Both the position numbers and the translations under genes were made by a program. From positions 3,955,041 to 3,978,197 of the forward strand of contig BFEA01000041.1 in assembly GCA_003427395.1 (NCBI GenBank): 23,157 nucleotides of DNA. Reading direction: 5' to 3'. Below are positions 1-10,700 of the stretch, in pieces. The notes under the pieces were generated by a model that saw only the letters and a program-made list of their open reading frames with translations, did not search any database and was not told the origin of the DNA. The first letter of the stretch is position 1. Each line of letters opens with the position of its first letter. This DNA comes from Chara braunii (Eukaryota > Streptophyta > Charophyceae > Charales > Characeae).

Positions 1-26
1 AAAAAAAAAAAAAAAAAAAAAAAAAA
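1..26. repeat. poly(A) tract at window edge
   Basis: The window opens with 26 uninterrupted A residues. This could be the tail of a retroposed element lying outside the window, or a simple homopolymer. Nothing distinguishes the two. Confidence 0.9.
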
Positions 27-839
27 GCCAGAGGTCTAACCTGCTCGACTGGACTGTCAGCCTTAGCTCAGGGAAATCTGACGGCCTCTAGTTATTATGT
101 CGTTACGTTTTCATTTTTTTCTTTATTATTATTATTATTATTACTATTAGTATTTTTGAAACTCTCAGATGCAACTTTCTTCTGATTGTAGTTACTTCGC
201 GGGAATGGTCGTCAACGGTTCGAATTCAAACCCGAATAGTCGGATGCTCTAGACTGTCAAGCCCAACGTTTCCCAATTTTGAGACTCTAGTCGGCAGGTC
301 GCAATCAGTGCAAAACCCCAAAATAGGGGCACCCGGGCCGCTTCGGTAGGAAGCTCATCACCCCCTATAGGAGGTCATGAACCCCCTCCTTGCCATCGGA
401 CGCGGGTACCCGATGACAATAGCTCGAGGGCTCTTCTTGAGGGGAAAATCTGGTGGCTGGGATTTCGTTATGGGACCACTGTGCGCCAGCTGTTGTTCCA
501 TATGTTGAGATGCAGTGAACGCTGGACTTCAACTTTCTATAAAAGAAAGTGGTTCCCCGTTCTCCTTCCCTAGAGTGCAGAGGGTGCACTTGCTGTTACT
601 CGTCGGTGAGAGTTAGTGGCAGTGAGTTGAGGCCCTCGACTCTTGACTGCCTGGGCTGGCTAAAGCTCGCGCGAATTGGAAGATAGGACGGTGAGGTGAG
701 TTGGTAGACCTACTGTGCACGCGTGCGTCGGGTACCGGCTCTGGCTATTCCTAGCGGAAGGTGGCCATGGCGCGGAGCAGCTGCCTTTTTGGCTATAGGC
801 TAGGACATTTAAGGTTCTACTGGAGCGAGCTGGGAACCG
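27..839. other. unassigned non-coding stretch
   Basis: No gene is recognised here. An ATT-rich microsatellite lies at about 121-150. A sequence resembling a Pol III B box (GGTTCGAATTC) occurs at 217-227, but without a convincing A box upstream. Reading frames are short and of no recognisable family. Confidence 0.5.
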
Positions 840-1253
840 ATGCGCGAAGAAGGGGCTATGGTGGATGCCTGCCTGAGTTACATTAAGAGTGACGGGCAGG
901 CCAAACTAAGGATCAACGTCTACAGGGGGAAGGAGCAAGAAATGAGGGAGGACAAGAAAGTCCAGGGCGCAGTTACTAAGGATCGGGATCGAGCCGAGCG
1001 GAGGTGCAGAAGGGACGTAGTGACCGCGGCCGTGAAGGTCACGGTCACTTACCACGAGGAGGAGACTACCATAAGTACTACTGAGCGAGAGCAGCAAGAG
1101 CTGGACCGTGACTCAAAGGCCGAGTCTGAAGCGAGCGATGCGCAGACCCAATCTTGGCATGGGTTGGAACAATGGAGGAGAGAGCACCCGCCAATAGAGT
1201 CTGTAGAGGATGGCCCTGAGGCCAGTTCGGCTCAGCGGAGGGACGGAGACTGA
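840..1253 (+). other. open frame of unknown nature (137 codons)
   Basis: An uninterrupted frame starts at ATG 840 and ends at TGA 1251-1253. Its product would be highly charged, rich in Glu, Arg, Asp and Lys, with no hydrophobic segment, signal peptide or motif that I recognise. The composition follows from GA-rich DNA on this strand, so the frame may be open by chance. It could also be a remnant of a gag-like or disordered protein. No splice or promoter evidence was found. Confidence 0.15.
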
Positions 1254-3991
1254 GAGGCAGTTGCACGATAGAGGCATGTGGTACTCAGAGGGGATATACG
1301 GAGGTTGACGGGCGGTACGAAGACATACGGGGCGCGGACACCTGCGGAGAGGGGCATGTATGCCTGGAGTGCTGACGTCAACCTGACTCTTGCGCGCAAG
1401 AAGTTAAGGTGCCATGCTTGAGAGCCAGATCGAGGGGGCTGAATGCAGTCTGAGGGAAAGAGGTTAAAGCAGTAAGAGCGCGAGGTGGTTACAGTCGGAT
1501 GGACTAACGCGTCTAGAGGGAGAGTGAGTGAGAAGGTTAGACCCCTTGAGTGTTGTTAAGTGCGGCGAGCATCAGTGGGCTCTCGCGCGTTTCATATCAA
1601 GAGAGGTAATAGAGAATTGTCGTCTTTTTTCTTTCCTTCGGAAAAATCCCTGATTTTTGGTGGGTTTAGCAGGTATAGTCGGAAGAGTGAAGGCGACACC
1701 CATGAGAGGGAAAATCATACGCGCAAGTCCTCTGCTGACGTCAACAGTCCTGGGCAAGCCTGGCCTGATTATGACCATAGGGTCGACCCAAGTGGACTCG
1801 GATGACAGTGGGTTTCGTTTGCTGCCTATAGCAATTGGTAGTGTGTTTGGGTTCTGGATTGTTATGCCCATGTATAGTCGTTGGAGTGAGATATCGCTAC
1901 GCGAGGTGACTATTGACTTCGTATGATGGGCCCTACTCAGGATAGTAACGAAGCTGAAGTTGAGTGACCGTGAGCAGTGTTGACGTTTGGTGGGTGGAAG
2001 TCTACGTCATCAGGTGACATCAATACGCATCACTAGAGGAGAGTAACTCCCTGCTCCTTTCTTGGTTATTAGCATTATCGGTTTTCTGTCGAGCGACTTC
2101 TCCTACTTTTCCTTTTCTTCGTTTAGTTGTGAACGATGAGTCCCTGTAAAGCAAGGGCACGAGATTGGGCATTAAGCCCTTGAGTGAGGCGAGGGTTACT
2201 CGTGCTTTTGCCTGAGGTCGTTGATTAGTGCCAATCCTGGGGCCGTTGAGCGAGATCGGGATATGGTTCGTGAGTGTGACCAGGGGGATTGGTAGGTAAC
2301 GTGTGAAGCCTAAAAGGTGGGGGAGATGTAAGAGGGAAGGAAGCGATTGCGAGGCTGACCGATCTAGTAGTTGAAGTCGAGCTTTGAGACTGTGTGGGAA
2401 GAATAAAACTATGAGCATTGGTTGGAGTTTTATGCAACTCAAGCTACTTTTGACGAGGTGATCTTACGATTGGTTACTATACGGGGGTCGCGCGGTAGAT
2501 AAGTGTGCTTAAGGGCGTGGACTGCTCTCTGCATTGTCAGGATTCGGGGTGATTGCTAAGTTGACCATTGCTTCAAAATGCTTTAACAGAGAGTGAACGA
2601 CTGTCCTGTTACTCCCCTTTCCTTTCAGGTTGCCATTAAGAACTGATGCAAGGACATAGGGAGTGCTAAAAGAGAAAGCAATGATTTCTATTAATTGCGA
2701 TGTGACGAGACGATAATGATGTAAACCCAGATGAAAGAATCTCGGTCTCGAACGGAAAGTCCATTCTGTTTATTTCGTGACCTTCTAATCAGACTAGTAT
2801 AGGGATGCTCTTTATCGACTACTGAATTGGAAGGAATGGATCTTTTCCCCTTCTTTTCCTTTTTCGTTTTCTTGAGAAAGTATCTGGGGGCACAACAAGC
2901 ACTTTTCTCCAGATCGATGAGTAAACGGAAGTCGGTTTTGGGTAAAATAGCTTATCTGTTAACAAAATATTTACTTGATAGTGACTGATGAACTTCCCTT
3001 TAAAGTTCGCCTTTGACGAGAAGAAGAGTCAAAGGGCAAGACCTTGGTTAGCTGTGCTTGAGCACTATTTAACAAGTAAGCAGTCGAATGTGCATGAGGG
3101 TCTTGGGAAAGCCAGTACCGATTTTGTCTTGAGTGGGACTACAACCTCTCTGTGTAAATCGGCTCTCTCTATCCCTCTAACCTATCGGTTTCAACGAAAG
3201 CGTGCCATCCTTACCCATTGATGACCCCCCCCCTTTTCTCTAAGTCACATCAGAGGCGAGGCCTTCTCTTGAGGGTCACGGTTGTCCTGTACAGTTTAGA
3301 GGCTGGGAAGAGGATTGTGAGAATGTTTTGCAAGATTTTCCCTGACATGAGAGTGGGGTATTTCGCTTGCAATCTTATATAGTGATCGAAGAATGTGGCT
3401 GAGACCGCCTCGTCGAGACTTTCGGGTTCAGATTTAGCCCTCGAGGTCACTAGTATCTCCAGGCTGAGTGGTTGGACCCTGTCGGCAATGGCTTTACTGA
3501 CCCGAATCTCCAGTATAACAGTTGGCTATGATATGTTACTCATCTCCCTCCAATTGTACTCGCGACAGGTCTGAATAAGTCTGCGTTTAGGTTGCAACCT
3601 ACCTGCCCCTAAGACAAACGAAGTATAGTAATACAGCCTGTTGCTCTGGCTGAGATAGCGCACAAGGTGTATCACTGTAGACCGCGTGACCCATTTAAGC
3701 TATGATGCAAGTGAATTTTTGTCGAGAGGTTAGAGACATTAGAGAGGCTCTAAATGGTGCAAGCCCCCTATTGGTTGACTGGCTGATGAGTGGGACCAAA
3801 GCAGGGTCCTAGGAAGGTCGTCCCCTCCCCCTGAAGCGAAAAGATGCTACACCCCTCTGATTGGCCAGTAAGAAAGGGCAAGCGTTTAGTGAGGCGGCAC
3901 ATTGACTGATATACTACTACTTGGAAATTTTAAGAACCATCGACGGGCGGAAGCTCACTATTTAGGCATTACAGTATCTGGATGTTCCTAA
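1254..3991. other. unassigned region, possible decayed mobile DNA
   Basis: About 2.7 kb with only short, inconsistent frames on both strands. A 12-bp word, GCTGACGTCAAC, occurs near 1370 and again near 1735. Frames at 1657-1926 (+) and 2988-3221 (+) show no recognisable domain. A C9 run lies near 3225. No RNA gene or inverted-repeat element was seen. Base composition resembles the flanking broken frames, so it may belong to the same decayed unit. Confidence 0.35.
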
Positions 3992-4466
3992 GTGGACGTG
4001 CCTTTAGTGACACTATGTGGACTACCCAAAACTGAGGCTGAATTTTGTCATGAGGCAAAGCCAGTCGACAAGCTAGTGTTGGAAATCGTCAAACTTCAGT
4101 TTACCTCAGTGTCATTTCTAAGGCGTTGTATACCTAAGAACTGTTGGCCGGGAAAGAATCCCTTACGTGCTTTTCGAACTTTCGCTAGAAAGGAGAGTGA
4201 AAGTAAAAGGGAAAGACATGGGAAGCAGGGATACCCTGGCCATGACCCGCACCCTATATCAGGCAGAAACAGAAGGTTGGAAGGATAAGATTCTGAGTGA
4301 GATTGAAGAGTACAGGAAATTGCTGAGAGGGGTTGCTGTGGGGAGAACAGAAAGCCATCATAAATTCATCGAGTATGTTTTCTACATTCACGAGCTAAGT
4401 GGGAAGTTGCACATTACTGCTTCATCACTCGAAACGGTGGAGCAAGTCAGAGTAGGCCTCGGGTAA
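3992..4466 (+). pseudogene. frameshifted protein-coding remnant, unknown family
   Basis: Two overlapping frames on the same strand together read like one protein broken by a frameshift. The first runs from about 3992 in one frame (valine, leucine and lysine rich, up to about 4160). The second is open from 4122 to the TAA at 4464-4466 and has a mixed, protein-like composition. It includes a probable helix around residues encoded at 4270-4330 (Lys, Glu, Ile and Leu spacing). I do not recognise the family. The most likely origin is a retroelement or host gene that has decayed. The alternative is chance open frames. Confidence 0.25.
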
Positions 4467-4803
4467 ACATGGAGGATGCCCAAACTTTTCCTTGCAGTTT
4501 TTCACCGGCACCTCAACTGACGCGACAAGTCTTCCGCAATAACTGACCCTACGAATGCCTCTGATTATCAAGCCCCTCTCAGTGAAACTACAATTTGATC
4601 TTCGTTTCCGGTACCTAGTGATCAGAAAATGGAAAATCAGCAGTTAACTAGCCCTTAATCAACGTGCAATCAGTGATCAATCAGTACACAGTGCCCGATC
4701 AATATTCAACCGGAACTCTCGAGTGACAAATACCGGCCAGCAGAACAACAGTTGCTTCCAGTTATTAAGTGACCATTGCGTAGGGACCTACTACTTTGGC
4801 ACA

Positions 4804-4887
4804 CAGTTCTCTGAACAGCAGTCACAGTTCTCTGACCAGCAGTCACAGTTCTCTGAACAGCAGTCACAGTTCTCTGACCAGCAATCA
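4804..4887 (+). repeat. 21-bp tandem repeat, four copies
   Basis: Four consecutive 21-bp units start at 4804, 4825, 4846 and 4867. Copies alternate between CTGAACAG and CTGACCAG at the variable site, implying a 42-bp higher-order duplication. In one + frame each unit encodes seven residues of the type QFSEQQS or QFSDQQS, so the array keeps an open frame. Confidence 0.9.
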
Positions 4888-4988
4888 CTCAGTTACCTGA
4901 TCAGCAGTCAATCATTTTTTTTTCTGATCAGCGGTCAATCGGTTCTCTAATCAGCAACATTCAGTTTCTCAGACAACATTCAGAACGT

Positions 4989-5024
4989 CAATCAGAACAG
5001 CAATCAGAACAGCAATCAGAACAG
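4989..5024 (+). repeat. 12-bp tandem repeat, three copies
   Basis: Three exact copies of CAATCAGAACAG lie at 4989, 5001 and 5013, followed by a diverged fourth. Confidence 0.9.
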
Positions 5025-5122
5025 CAACCGGAAACAGCATCCAGAACAGTATTCAAGAGGCACTCAAGCAACGGATTTCTGTGAATCGAGCACAATCTAT
5101 TTTCCTTCCTATCTGGGAGTAA

Positions 5123-5716
5123 TTATTTGCCACATACATGAGAGAGATCAACCCCATTACAGTGGGTCAGTCAGTCCTCGACAACCTTAATCTGATCACT
5201 GTCAGGGAAAGCTTCCCCTATAAGTATGTCAAAATTGGTGGCTTCAAGCGAGAAGATCTGCCTATCTTCGTCGTCCTCACTGAGTTCGCTGAGGGTACAG
5301 TCATCGATCTGCGGATCTTCCTGAAAAAAGGGAAAGAGACACACCCTCATTTTGATGCAGCGTGGGTCGCAGCAGCCGGTTTTGAACAATGAAAAGTTGA
5401 GAGGCTCCAGGGGAGCGCAAAGGTAGTTTACAACTTTGGCCCTAAGCTCTTCACTGACTATCCCAAACCTCCGGTCCCTTACTATCTAACTGACGGCTCT
5501 TACTGGGGTGGACTGGTGGACCTGGCAAAGAGATACATATCGCCCGCAGAGATTGACTATGAGGCAGTGACTAAGCCCTCTGAGTTTCCACATCTCAGGA
5601 GAGGCATTTTCTCTCAGCCATATTTCCCCACTCTATGGGAGGAATTATGTGCCATGGTTGACTTCCGCATCATGGGACTTGGCTGGATGTGTTTGGAATT
5701 AGCAGACTTCAGGTAG
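5123..5716 (+). pseudogene. protein-coding remnant with one in-frame stop, unknown family
   Basis: One + frame is open from 5123 (after a TAA at 5120) to the TAG at 5714-5716 except for a single TGA at 5390-5392. The first ATG is at 5138. Both halves look like real protein: mixed composition and regularly spaced hydrophobic and aromatic residues (for example FPYKYVKIGGF near 5210 and YYLTDGSYWGGLVDLA near 5485). Continuing without the stop, it would be about 192 residues. No signal peptide or clear membrane segment is visible. I do not recognise the family. It lies just after the CAG-rich tract and the broken frame at 3992-4466, so all may derive from one element. The TGA could instead be a sequencing error or lie within an unrecognised intron. 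Confidence 0.4.
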
Positions 5717-6570
5717 CTCTATATTCAGAAGCCACAGACTCAGAGAGTACGGAGGCATGGCAAGAAGCCCAGACGACAGACAACGAAATGAGAGGTTGAG
5801 TGTGAAGTTAGAGGGATGACTGAGGACTCTCGATTGGTGTTGGCCATGCTCTCTTCCATATATACTTTCTGAGACTATTACGAGTTATCATTCTTCCCTC
5901 ATTCATTTGACTCAGTCTTTGCTCGAGTCAGTCGGTCTTGCTTTTTGCATTGTTCCTGCTTGATGATTGCTCTCGTGGATGATTCAGTCACAGTTCTCAA
6001 AATCGGATTGACATATTTTAACGCATGCATAGCACTCCATAATTTTATGATTATTATTTGCATGATTCTCTGTTGTTCCAAATCAGAATAAAAGATTCCT
6101 AAGACCAGGGACCGGCGAAAACCGTAATTGAAGGGTCTCGCTCGAAGCCGGGCGTACACAACAGGAAGGGATTTACATTATTTAATTTATTTACTTATTG
6201 CAATCACATACAAAACCCTGCGTGACAGCCTGTTGGCTTTCTGGTCGCTTAAAACGATCCGACAGGAAAAAGTGCGACAACGTGCTAACTGCTTCCGCTC
6301 ACGTTGTCATGCCACTAATGTCCACCACACACTCCTACGTACCCGACTATGGAATCCAGTGGTGAGGGGGCCGATGACTTCGTTTTCTTGCGATGACGAC
6401 ACCAAACACGACCGAGAGGAGGAGATGGCATAGATCAAAAACAGTTGAGTGGGGGCCTGGCCCAGGCTTTGGATGGCATTAAACACCGCTCAAAAAAATG
6501 TTGGGACAAAAACAATTCCCGGGTCTTGGCGCGACCCTGAAAAAAAATATTGTGGGTCCGATACCAATTT
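5717..6570. other. unassigned stretch
   Basis: No gene is recognised. A + frame at 6128-6433 opens at a TTG, gives a basic product and has no recognisable domain. The remainder has short frames and no ordered repeats. Confidence 0.4.
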
Positions 6571-6627
6571 TTTTAAGGGGGGCGCCTTGGACCTAGGGAA
6601 CAGATCCAGGGTGCCCCCCTTTTTTTC
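6571..6627 (+). repeat. GC-rich hairpin followed by T-run
   Basis: AGGGGGGCGCCTTGGA (6576-6591) pairs with TCCAGGGTGCCCCCCT (6605-6620). All 16 positions can pair if two G-U wobbles are allowed, with a 13-nt loop. The right arm runs into seven T residues. It resembles a terminator fold, but in a eukaryotic genome it may simply be an inverted repeat of a small element. Confidence 0.6.
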
Positions 6628-6666
6628 CATAAGTTGTATTTCAGCCCCTGCAGGACTGGCCTCCTA

Positions 6667-6688
6667 CGGTCTGGTGGACGCCAGACCG
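6667..6688. repeat. short perfect inverted repeat
   Basis: CGGTCTGG and CCAGACCG form an 8-bp perfect stem with a 6-nt loop, just downstream of the larger GC-rich hairpin. Confidence 0.6.
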
Positions 6689-7540
6689 ACTGGATGGCCG
6701 TCCATATGTCCACACTGCATAGCTGACAAAAAAAATGTGTTTTGCTTTCCCGTCGCGTCGCGCCCCCAAGAACCCCCCATTTCGTATGGGAGGGGACCTG
6801 AGAGGATGCTTCGAGGGCGTACTCACACAGGGACCTAATGACCTTAAATCCCAAAATTTGAGGCAGTTTCCAAGTCACACTTGAGAGGTCCGCTACCCAA
6901 ATGTACTTTTGATGCCCCTTTTGTCAGCAGTCTGCGTGACAGCGGGAGGATTTTTTTTTAGACCACCTCCAAAGATGGTCTCAAATTACCTTTTCAATCG
7001 TTCCATTATTCTCCGTGAGGTATTTCAAGAAATTCGTACATGAGCAAAACACCCGTGTGTGTTATTTCAGCATTCAGGCAAAAAAAAAAAAAAACTCTAT
7101 ATATTTTTTGGTGTAACCAGTGTGACTACTATGTGCAACTCTATAAGGCACAAATGTCAGGTCTAGGACTCTGTCCTTTGTCGACACACAACTCAAGTTT
7201 GACCGCACGGGCACTCAAAGGCACAAACACATGGTACATGTGAAGTGCCCCGGATATTTGTGACTTTAGGTTGTTGTGTGAGTATGCCCAGAGTCTACTC
7301 ATGTTCACCTTGTAGTGGGCCATGTCCTACTTGTCGACGACCACGAGAAGGCTGACAAGTACAACATCACATATGAAAATGGCACGGTTACACCAAAATC
7401 GCCTTTAAAAAAAAAAACAAATGTCAGTAGGGGTCAAATAACACTACAGAAACACGTAATTCTGCAGGACCGACCTGAAGAACACAACCGCCATACACAC
7501 ACACGCACGCTCTCACCTATCATGTATCGAAATGCGGGTC
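6689..7540. other. unassigned stretch
   Basis: No gene is recognised. It contains A-runs (7079-7094, 7408-7419) and a CA/CGCA-rich patch at about 7495-7510. Words such as ACACAACTC and GTTGTGTGAG near 7187 and 7273 hint at a decayed inverted repeat. Confidence 0.35.
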
Positions 7541-7545
7541 AATAA

Positions 7546-7680
7546 CCATGTTGGAAACTTGTTGCAAAAAAGTTGGAGGCTTGTAGAAAACCATGTTGGA
7601 GTCGTAGAGAAAAAGTTGGCCACATGTTGGAAACCATGTTGGACTCGTTGAGAAAAAGTTTACAATGTTGAGAAGTAGTT
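7546..7680. repeat. 43-45-bp minisatellite, three diverged copies
   Basis: Units start at 7546, 7591 and 7634, each beginning CCATGTTGGA and carrying GAGAAAAAGTT or a close variant. The second and third copies are closer to each other than to the first. Confidence 0.75.
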
Positions 7681-9167
7681 GAACACAATTAAAGACCTGC
7701 TTTTAACAGTTGGTCACAACCCTTGTAGCCTGAATAAGTTGGACATGAAAATAATTTTTTGTTGGAATTCGGCGACAATTTTTTTGTTGGTACACCCACG
7801 AGAGATTTTCGCCACTCATATTTATTCCACCTCGTGGGCTAATCGCTCACCGTCTCGCACGCACGTTGACCTTCTCGGTCTGTGTTTCAAGATGAACAAG
7901 ATAGAGGACTCTCGCCAGCTTTTCAAACGCGCGGGAACCTAAAGGACCCTCTAAAAGAGGCGCGTGCTGAAAGTCATCGACTATCGTGACGACCCATAAA
8001 TCCGACGTTATGCCAGATCCAAAGAAGGCCGAAACATATAATAAATAATAATAACAATGATAATAAAGAGGGGTAAAATAAAATTTAGAAATAAGTGTTG
8101 AAAACTAGGGTCGAGGAAAGGGGAACCGCTAGTACCTTTCCGGTCTTGCTGGCGGCAAAACCAAGGGGGAATAGCCCCACCGGGCCCTCAACCCCTCGGC
8201 CTCTTCAAACTGCTTCATTACTCCTGCGCCATCACTCGCTAGCCTCGATCCCTAAATCTCCTCGATGAAAGTTCGTTACCATAGCCAATAGTGTTAGGCC
8301 CAAGGTTGAGTCTGACACTAGCGAACATCTATGTAGACGGCTACCACGAGACGAGCGCTGAAACGCTCCAAAGCCACTCCTTGGCCTATCAACCTAATTC
8401 AGGGCCATCGACCTCCATCAACTACCGCGCGGCTCACTTGTTTTCATTTCTACCTTTATTTTCACTCCACTCATTATACAGAACTGTGTCGCTGTCAACG
8501 TCGTCATCCACACGTACGCACATGTCGCGGTCATTGTATCAATCAAAAAAAAAAAAAAATATTCAATCTTAGTTTAATCAAGAATAAAAATAATTATCCG
8601 ACAACCACGCCGACTTTACAATCATTAAAAAAAAAAAAAAAAAAATCACGAGCGCCTTAAGCCTGCGCGCCCATGCACACTCTACCTTTGACCAACCATT
8701 CAATCAACGTAATTGAAACACAGTCGCGACTCGCGCGGTGTACTCAAACTTTAAGCCAAACTTATTTTTGTAACTCGCAAAAACCTGGGCGGATACCCTT
8801 GTAAAGATATTCGCACCGACACCGCGAGGTACAACTTACCTCCACATTCAGTCATAACAATGTCATAAAATATTAAAAGACTTGACGTATCAGTAATCAA
8901 AATAAGTTGTCGTTTTACGTGGATCATCAACTTGCACTTAATCCTGGTCCATTCACATAGGACCTTGGTAGGCGGTCGAGCGCCCAAGCAACACCACCAC
9001 TTGTCGAGTGCATCGGTCTTATAGAGGGACCCTCATAACCTCGTCACAAAGGATTGGCAGAAACCTTTTGGGAAACATGCAATGAAGCATCAGTGCCGAT
9101 CAGATAATCCACGAGGGACTGCACTTTGGATCGAGAGGCAGCAGCAGAGCCTCGACTCCAGCTCACG
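7681..9167. other. unassigned stretch with A-rich runs
   Basis: No gene is recognised. It holds an AAT-rich patch at about 8036-8070 and A-runs at about 8546-8559 and 8627-8645. The frame at 8291-8572 has biased composition and no domain. Confidence 0.4.
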
Positions 9168-9310
9168 AAAAAAAAAAAACCATTAAAAGTAATGGTGTTT
9201 CACTTGCGTCATAAATCCCCCACTGCTTTCACTTCCATGAGTTCAGTGGGGTTGAACTCATGTCGTTATTTCAACAATTGAGAAGTGTACCATTGAGCTA
9301 CACCAGTTGA
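9168..9310 (-). mobile_element. tRNA-derived SINE candidate with Pol III signals
   Basis: Read on the minus strand, this segment begins with a tRNA-like head. The A box is TGTAGCTCAATGG (9290-9302) and the B box AGTTCAACCCC (9248-9258), about 45 nt apart start to start as in a tRNA gene. The T-arm region forms a perfect 10-bp hairpin (9236-9245 with 9253-9262). The cloverleaf is imperfect, because the D and T stems do not pair properly, so a functional tRNA is unlikely. About 60 nt downstream, a 7-bp hairpin (9179-9185 with 9190-9196) is followed by twelve T on the minus strand (9168-9179), a suitable Pol III stop. Total length is about 143 nt. Alternatively it is a decayed organellar tRNA copy. 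Confidence 0.55.
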
Positions 9311-9819
9311 TCCTGACAACTTTTTCGTTCCCCGAAATTGAATTAAAAAAAATAAAAATAAAAAAAATTGAGACCTGAGACTGAGGAGAAGGGGAAGGGG
9401 TCATTGTTGCAGGCCTTTTGACGCCACGCCCATATGTGACTTAGAGGGCTGCACTTTGTCTTCAATATACCACCCGTGCTACTCATTTGGGCGAGGACTT
9501 CAGTTTTTCCTGCACACGCACTGTCAACTACAGATGAGGCCGGGTTTAGCACGACTTACAAAAGGCACACCAAATACCTTTGTAAGGGTATTTCGTAAGA
9601 CAACATATTATTGAAACCAATATAATACAAGTTGTGTCGTATTCGTTTAATCTGCATATGCGTTATGTTCGAGTTTAGTTAAACTTAAAATACTTTAGGC
9701 GGGCGTTCAAGGTCATATAGGCTTAGTATGCGCAATTTTGGAAAGTGGCGAAGAACCCTACCAAACGAATTTTCCTTGTAAGGATTGTTGCAAAAGGCGG
9801 AAGCAGTTGCCTCTACTGA

Positions 9820-9823
<4 letters not shown>
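9311..9823. other. unassigned AT-leaning stretch
   Basis: No gene is recognised. An A/T-rich run lies at 9343-9367. Frames are short and of no recognisable family. Confidence 0.4.

Positions 9824-9885
<62 letters not shown>
9824..9885. repeat. (AT)31 microsatellite
   Basis: An uninterrupted AT dinucleotide array of 62 bp. Confidence 0.97.
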
Positions 9886-9890
<5 letters not shown>

Positions 9891-9904
9891 TCATTATCCC
9901 ATGA

Positions 9905-10340
9905 TAAAATTATATTATAAAATGAGTATTTTTCATTCCGTCTAAAAAAAATGTCATTGCACAGTTTTCAATTTTTTAATTTTAGGTTATTTCTTGAAAA
10001 CTTCCATCCCAATAATGGGTTATCCCTTTTTGTTTGAAGTACATACTAAAGATGGAATGAAAGTCTGGATGAGTTCATGATTTATTCTAATAGAATTATT
10101 ATTTCATGTAAGGATTTTCAATCATAAATAGGTTAATCCAATCTTAATTACAAAATATTTGTTAAAGTAGAATGGAAATTTAATTAAAATATTTCATAAG
10201 CTCGTCCAGATTTCCATTCCATCTTCAACAAATAAATGTAGTTGGAAGGGAAAACTAAATTTAGACAGAAACTTGTCAAATAAAATTAAAAACTTTAGAA
10301 TTTGACGAATATTGAAATGATAATTTTTAAATATGCAATA
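9905..10340. mobile_element. decayed long foldback, MITE-like
   Basis: The core is a 32-bp inverted pair, 10049-10080 against 10194-10225, matching at about 27 of 32 positions (AAGATGGAATG at the outer end of each arm). Weaker AT-rich complementarity extends inward and outward to roughly 9905 and 10340. No open frame spans it and no clear target-site duplication is visible. This is consistent with an old non-autonomous DNA element, and its limits are approximate. Confidence 0.45.
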
Positions 10341-10400
10341 TTTTTTTTTAATATAATGTTTTTCATCTTTCATTTATTGTGGCAATATTTTTATTGGATA

Positions 10401-10600
10401 GCCTCACTCCACCACTTACCACATACAGAAAAAGAAAAAAATGTGGTGTTGTATCTTTCGATGTTTTAGTGAAAAGTCGTTCCGATTTCCCACACTTCGT
10501 GAGTGGTGGCGTCGGACACATAGCATCGCCCTTAGCAACTTGAACAATATGTTTCATCCTGTACATTCTTCGCATGTCAGCTTGTCGACTTGTCATACTA
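10401..10600. repeat. dispersed repeat family, copy A
   Basis: This segment aligns by eye with 13691-13886. Shared blocks in the same order include CACTCCAC, AAAAATGTGG, a GTCGTTCCGATTTCCCACA-like block, GTGGTG, a CGCCCTT/TGCCCTT block and TGTCAGCTT/CATCAGCTT. Identity is modest (roughly 70% by eye), so this is an old interspersed repeat. Confidence 0.5.
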
Positions 10601-10644
10601 AGTACGTTGTTTTGCGAAAAGCAAAAAACAAGTCGTAGGGGAAC

Positions 10645-10648
<4 letters not shown>

Positions 10649-10700
<52 letters not shown>
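10649..10700. repeat. (AG)n microsatellite
   Basis: An AG dinucleotide array with one GGG interruption near 10692. Confidence 0.97.

Larger units (their letters stand above)
4610..5080 (+). repeat. CAG/ATCAG-rich degenerate repeat tract
   Basis: This tract is built from variants of CAGCAGTCA, GATCAG and AATCAGAACAG. The best-ordered parts are a 21-bp tandem array (4804-4887) and a 12-bp array (4989-5024). Between and around them the same words recur with increasing divergence, which suggests older expansions. One + frame (4723-4950) reads as Gln/Ser-rich protein. Confidence 0.75.

Noticed and set aside
217-227. GGTTCGAATTC resembling a B box.
   Set aside because: No A box at tRNA spacing and no cloverleaf; a single 11-bp match is weak.
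1990-2014. Minus-strand CTGATGA near 2007-2013 (and another at 17961-17967).
   Set aside because: Neither is followed by a stem and GAAA within a workable distance.
3782-3820. CTGATGA followed by a GGACC/GGTCC hairpin, like a hammerhead core.
   Set aside because: The base after the hairpin run is TAGGAAGG rather than GAAA at the correct place, and no stem I or III partners were found.
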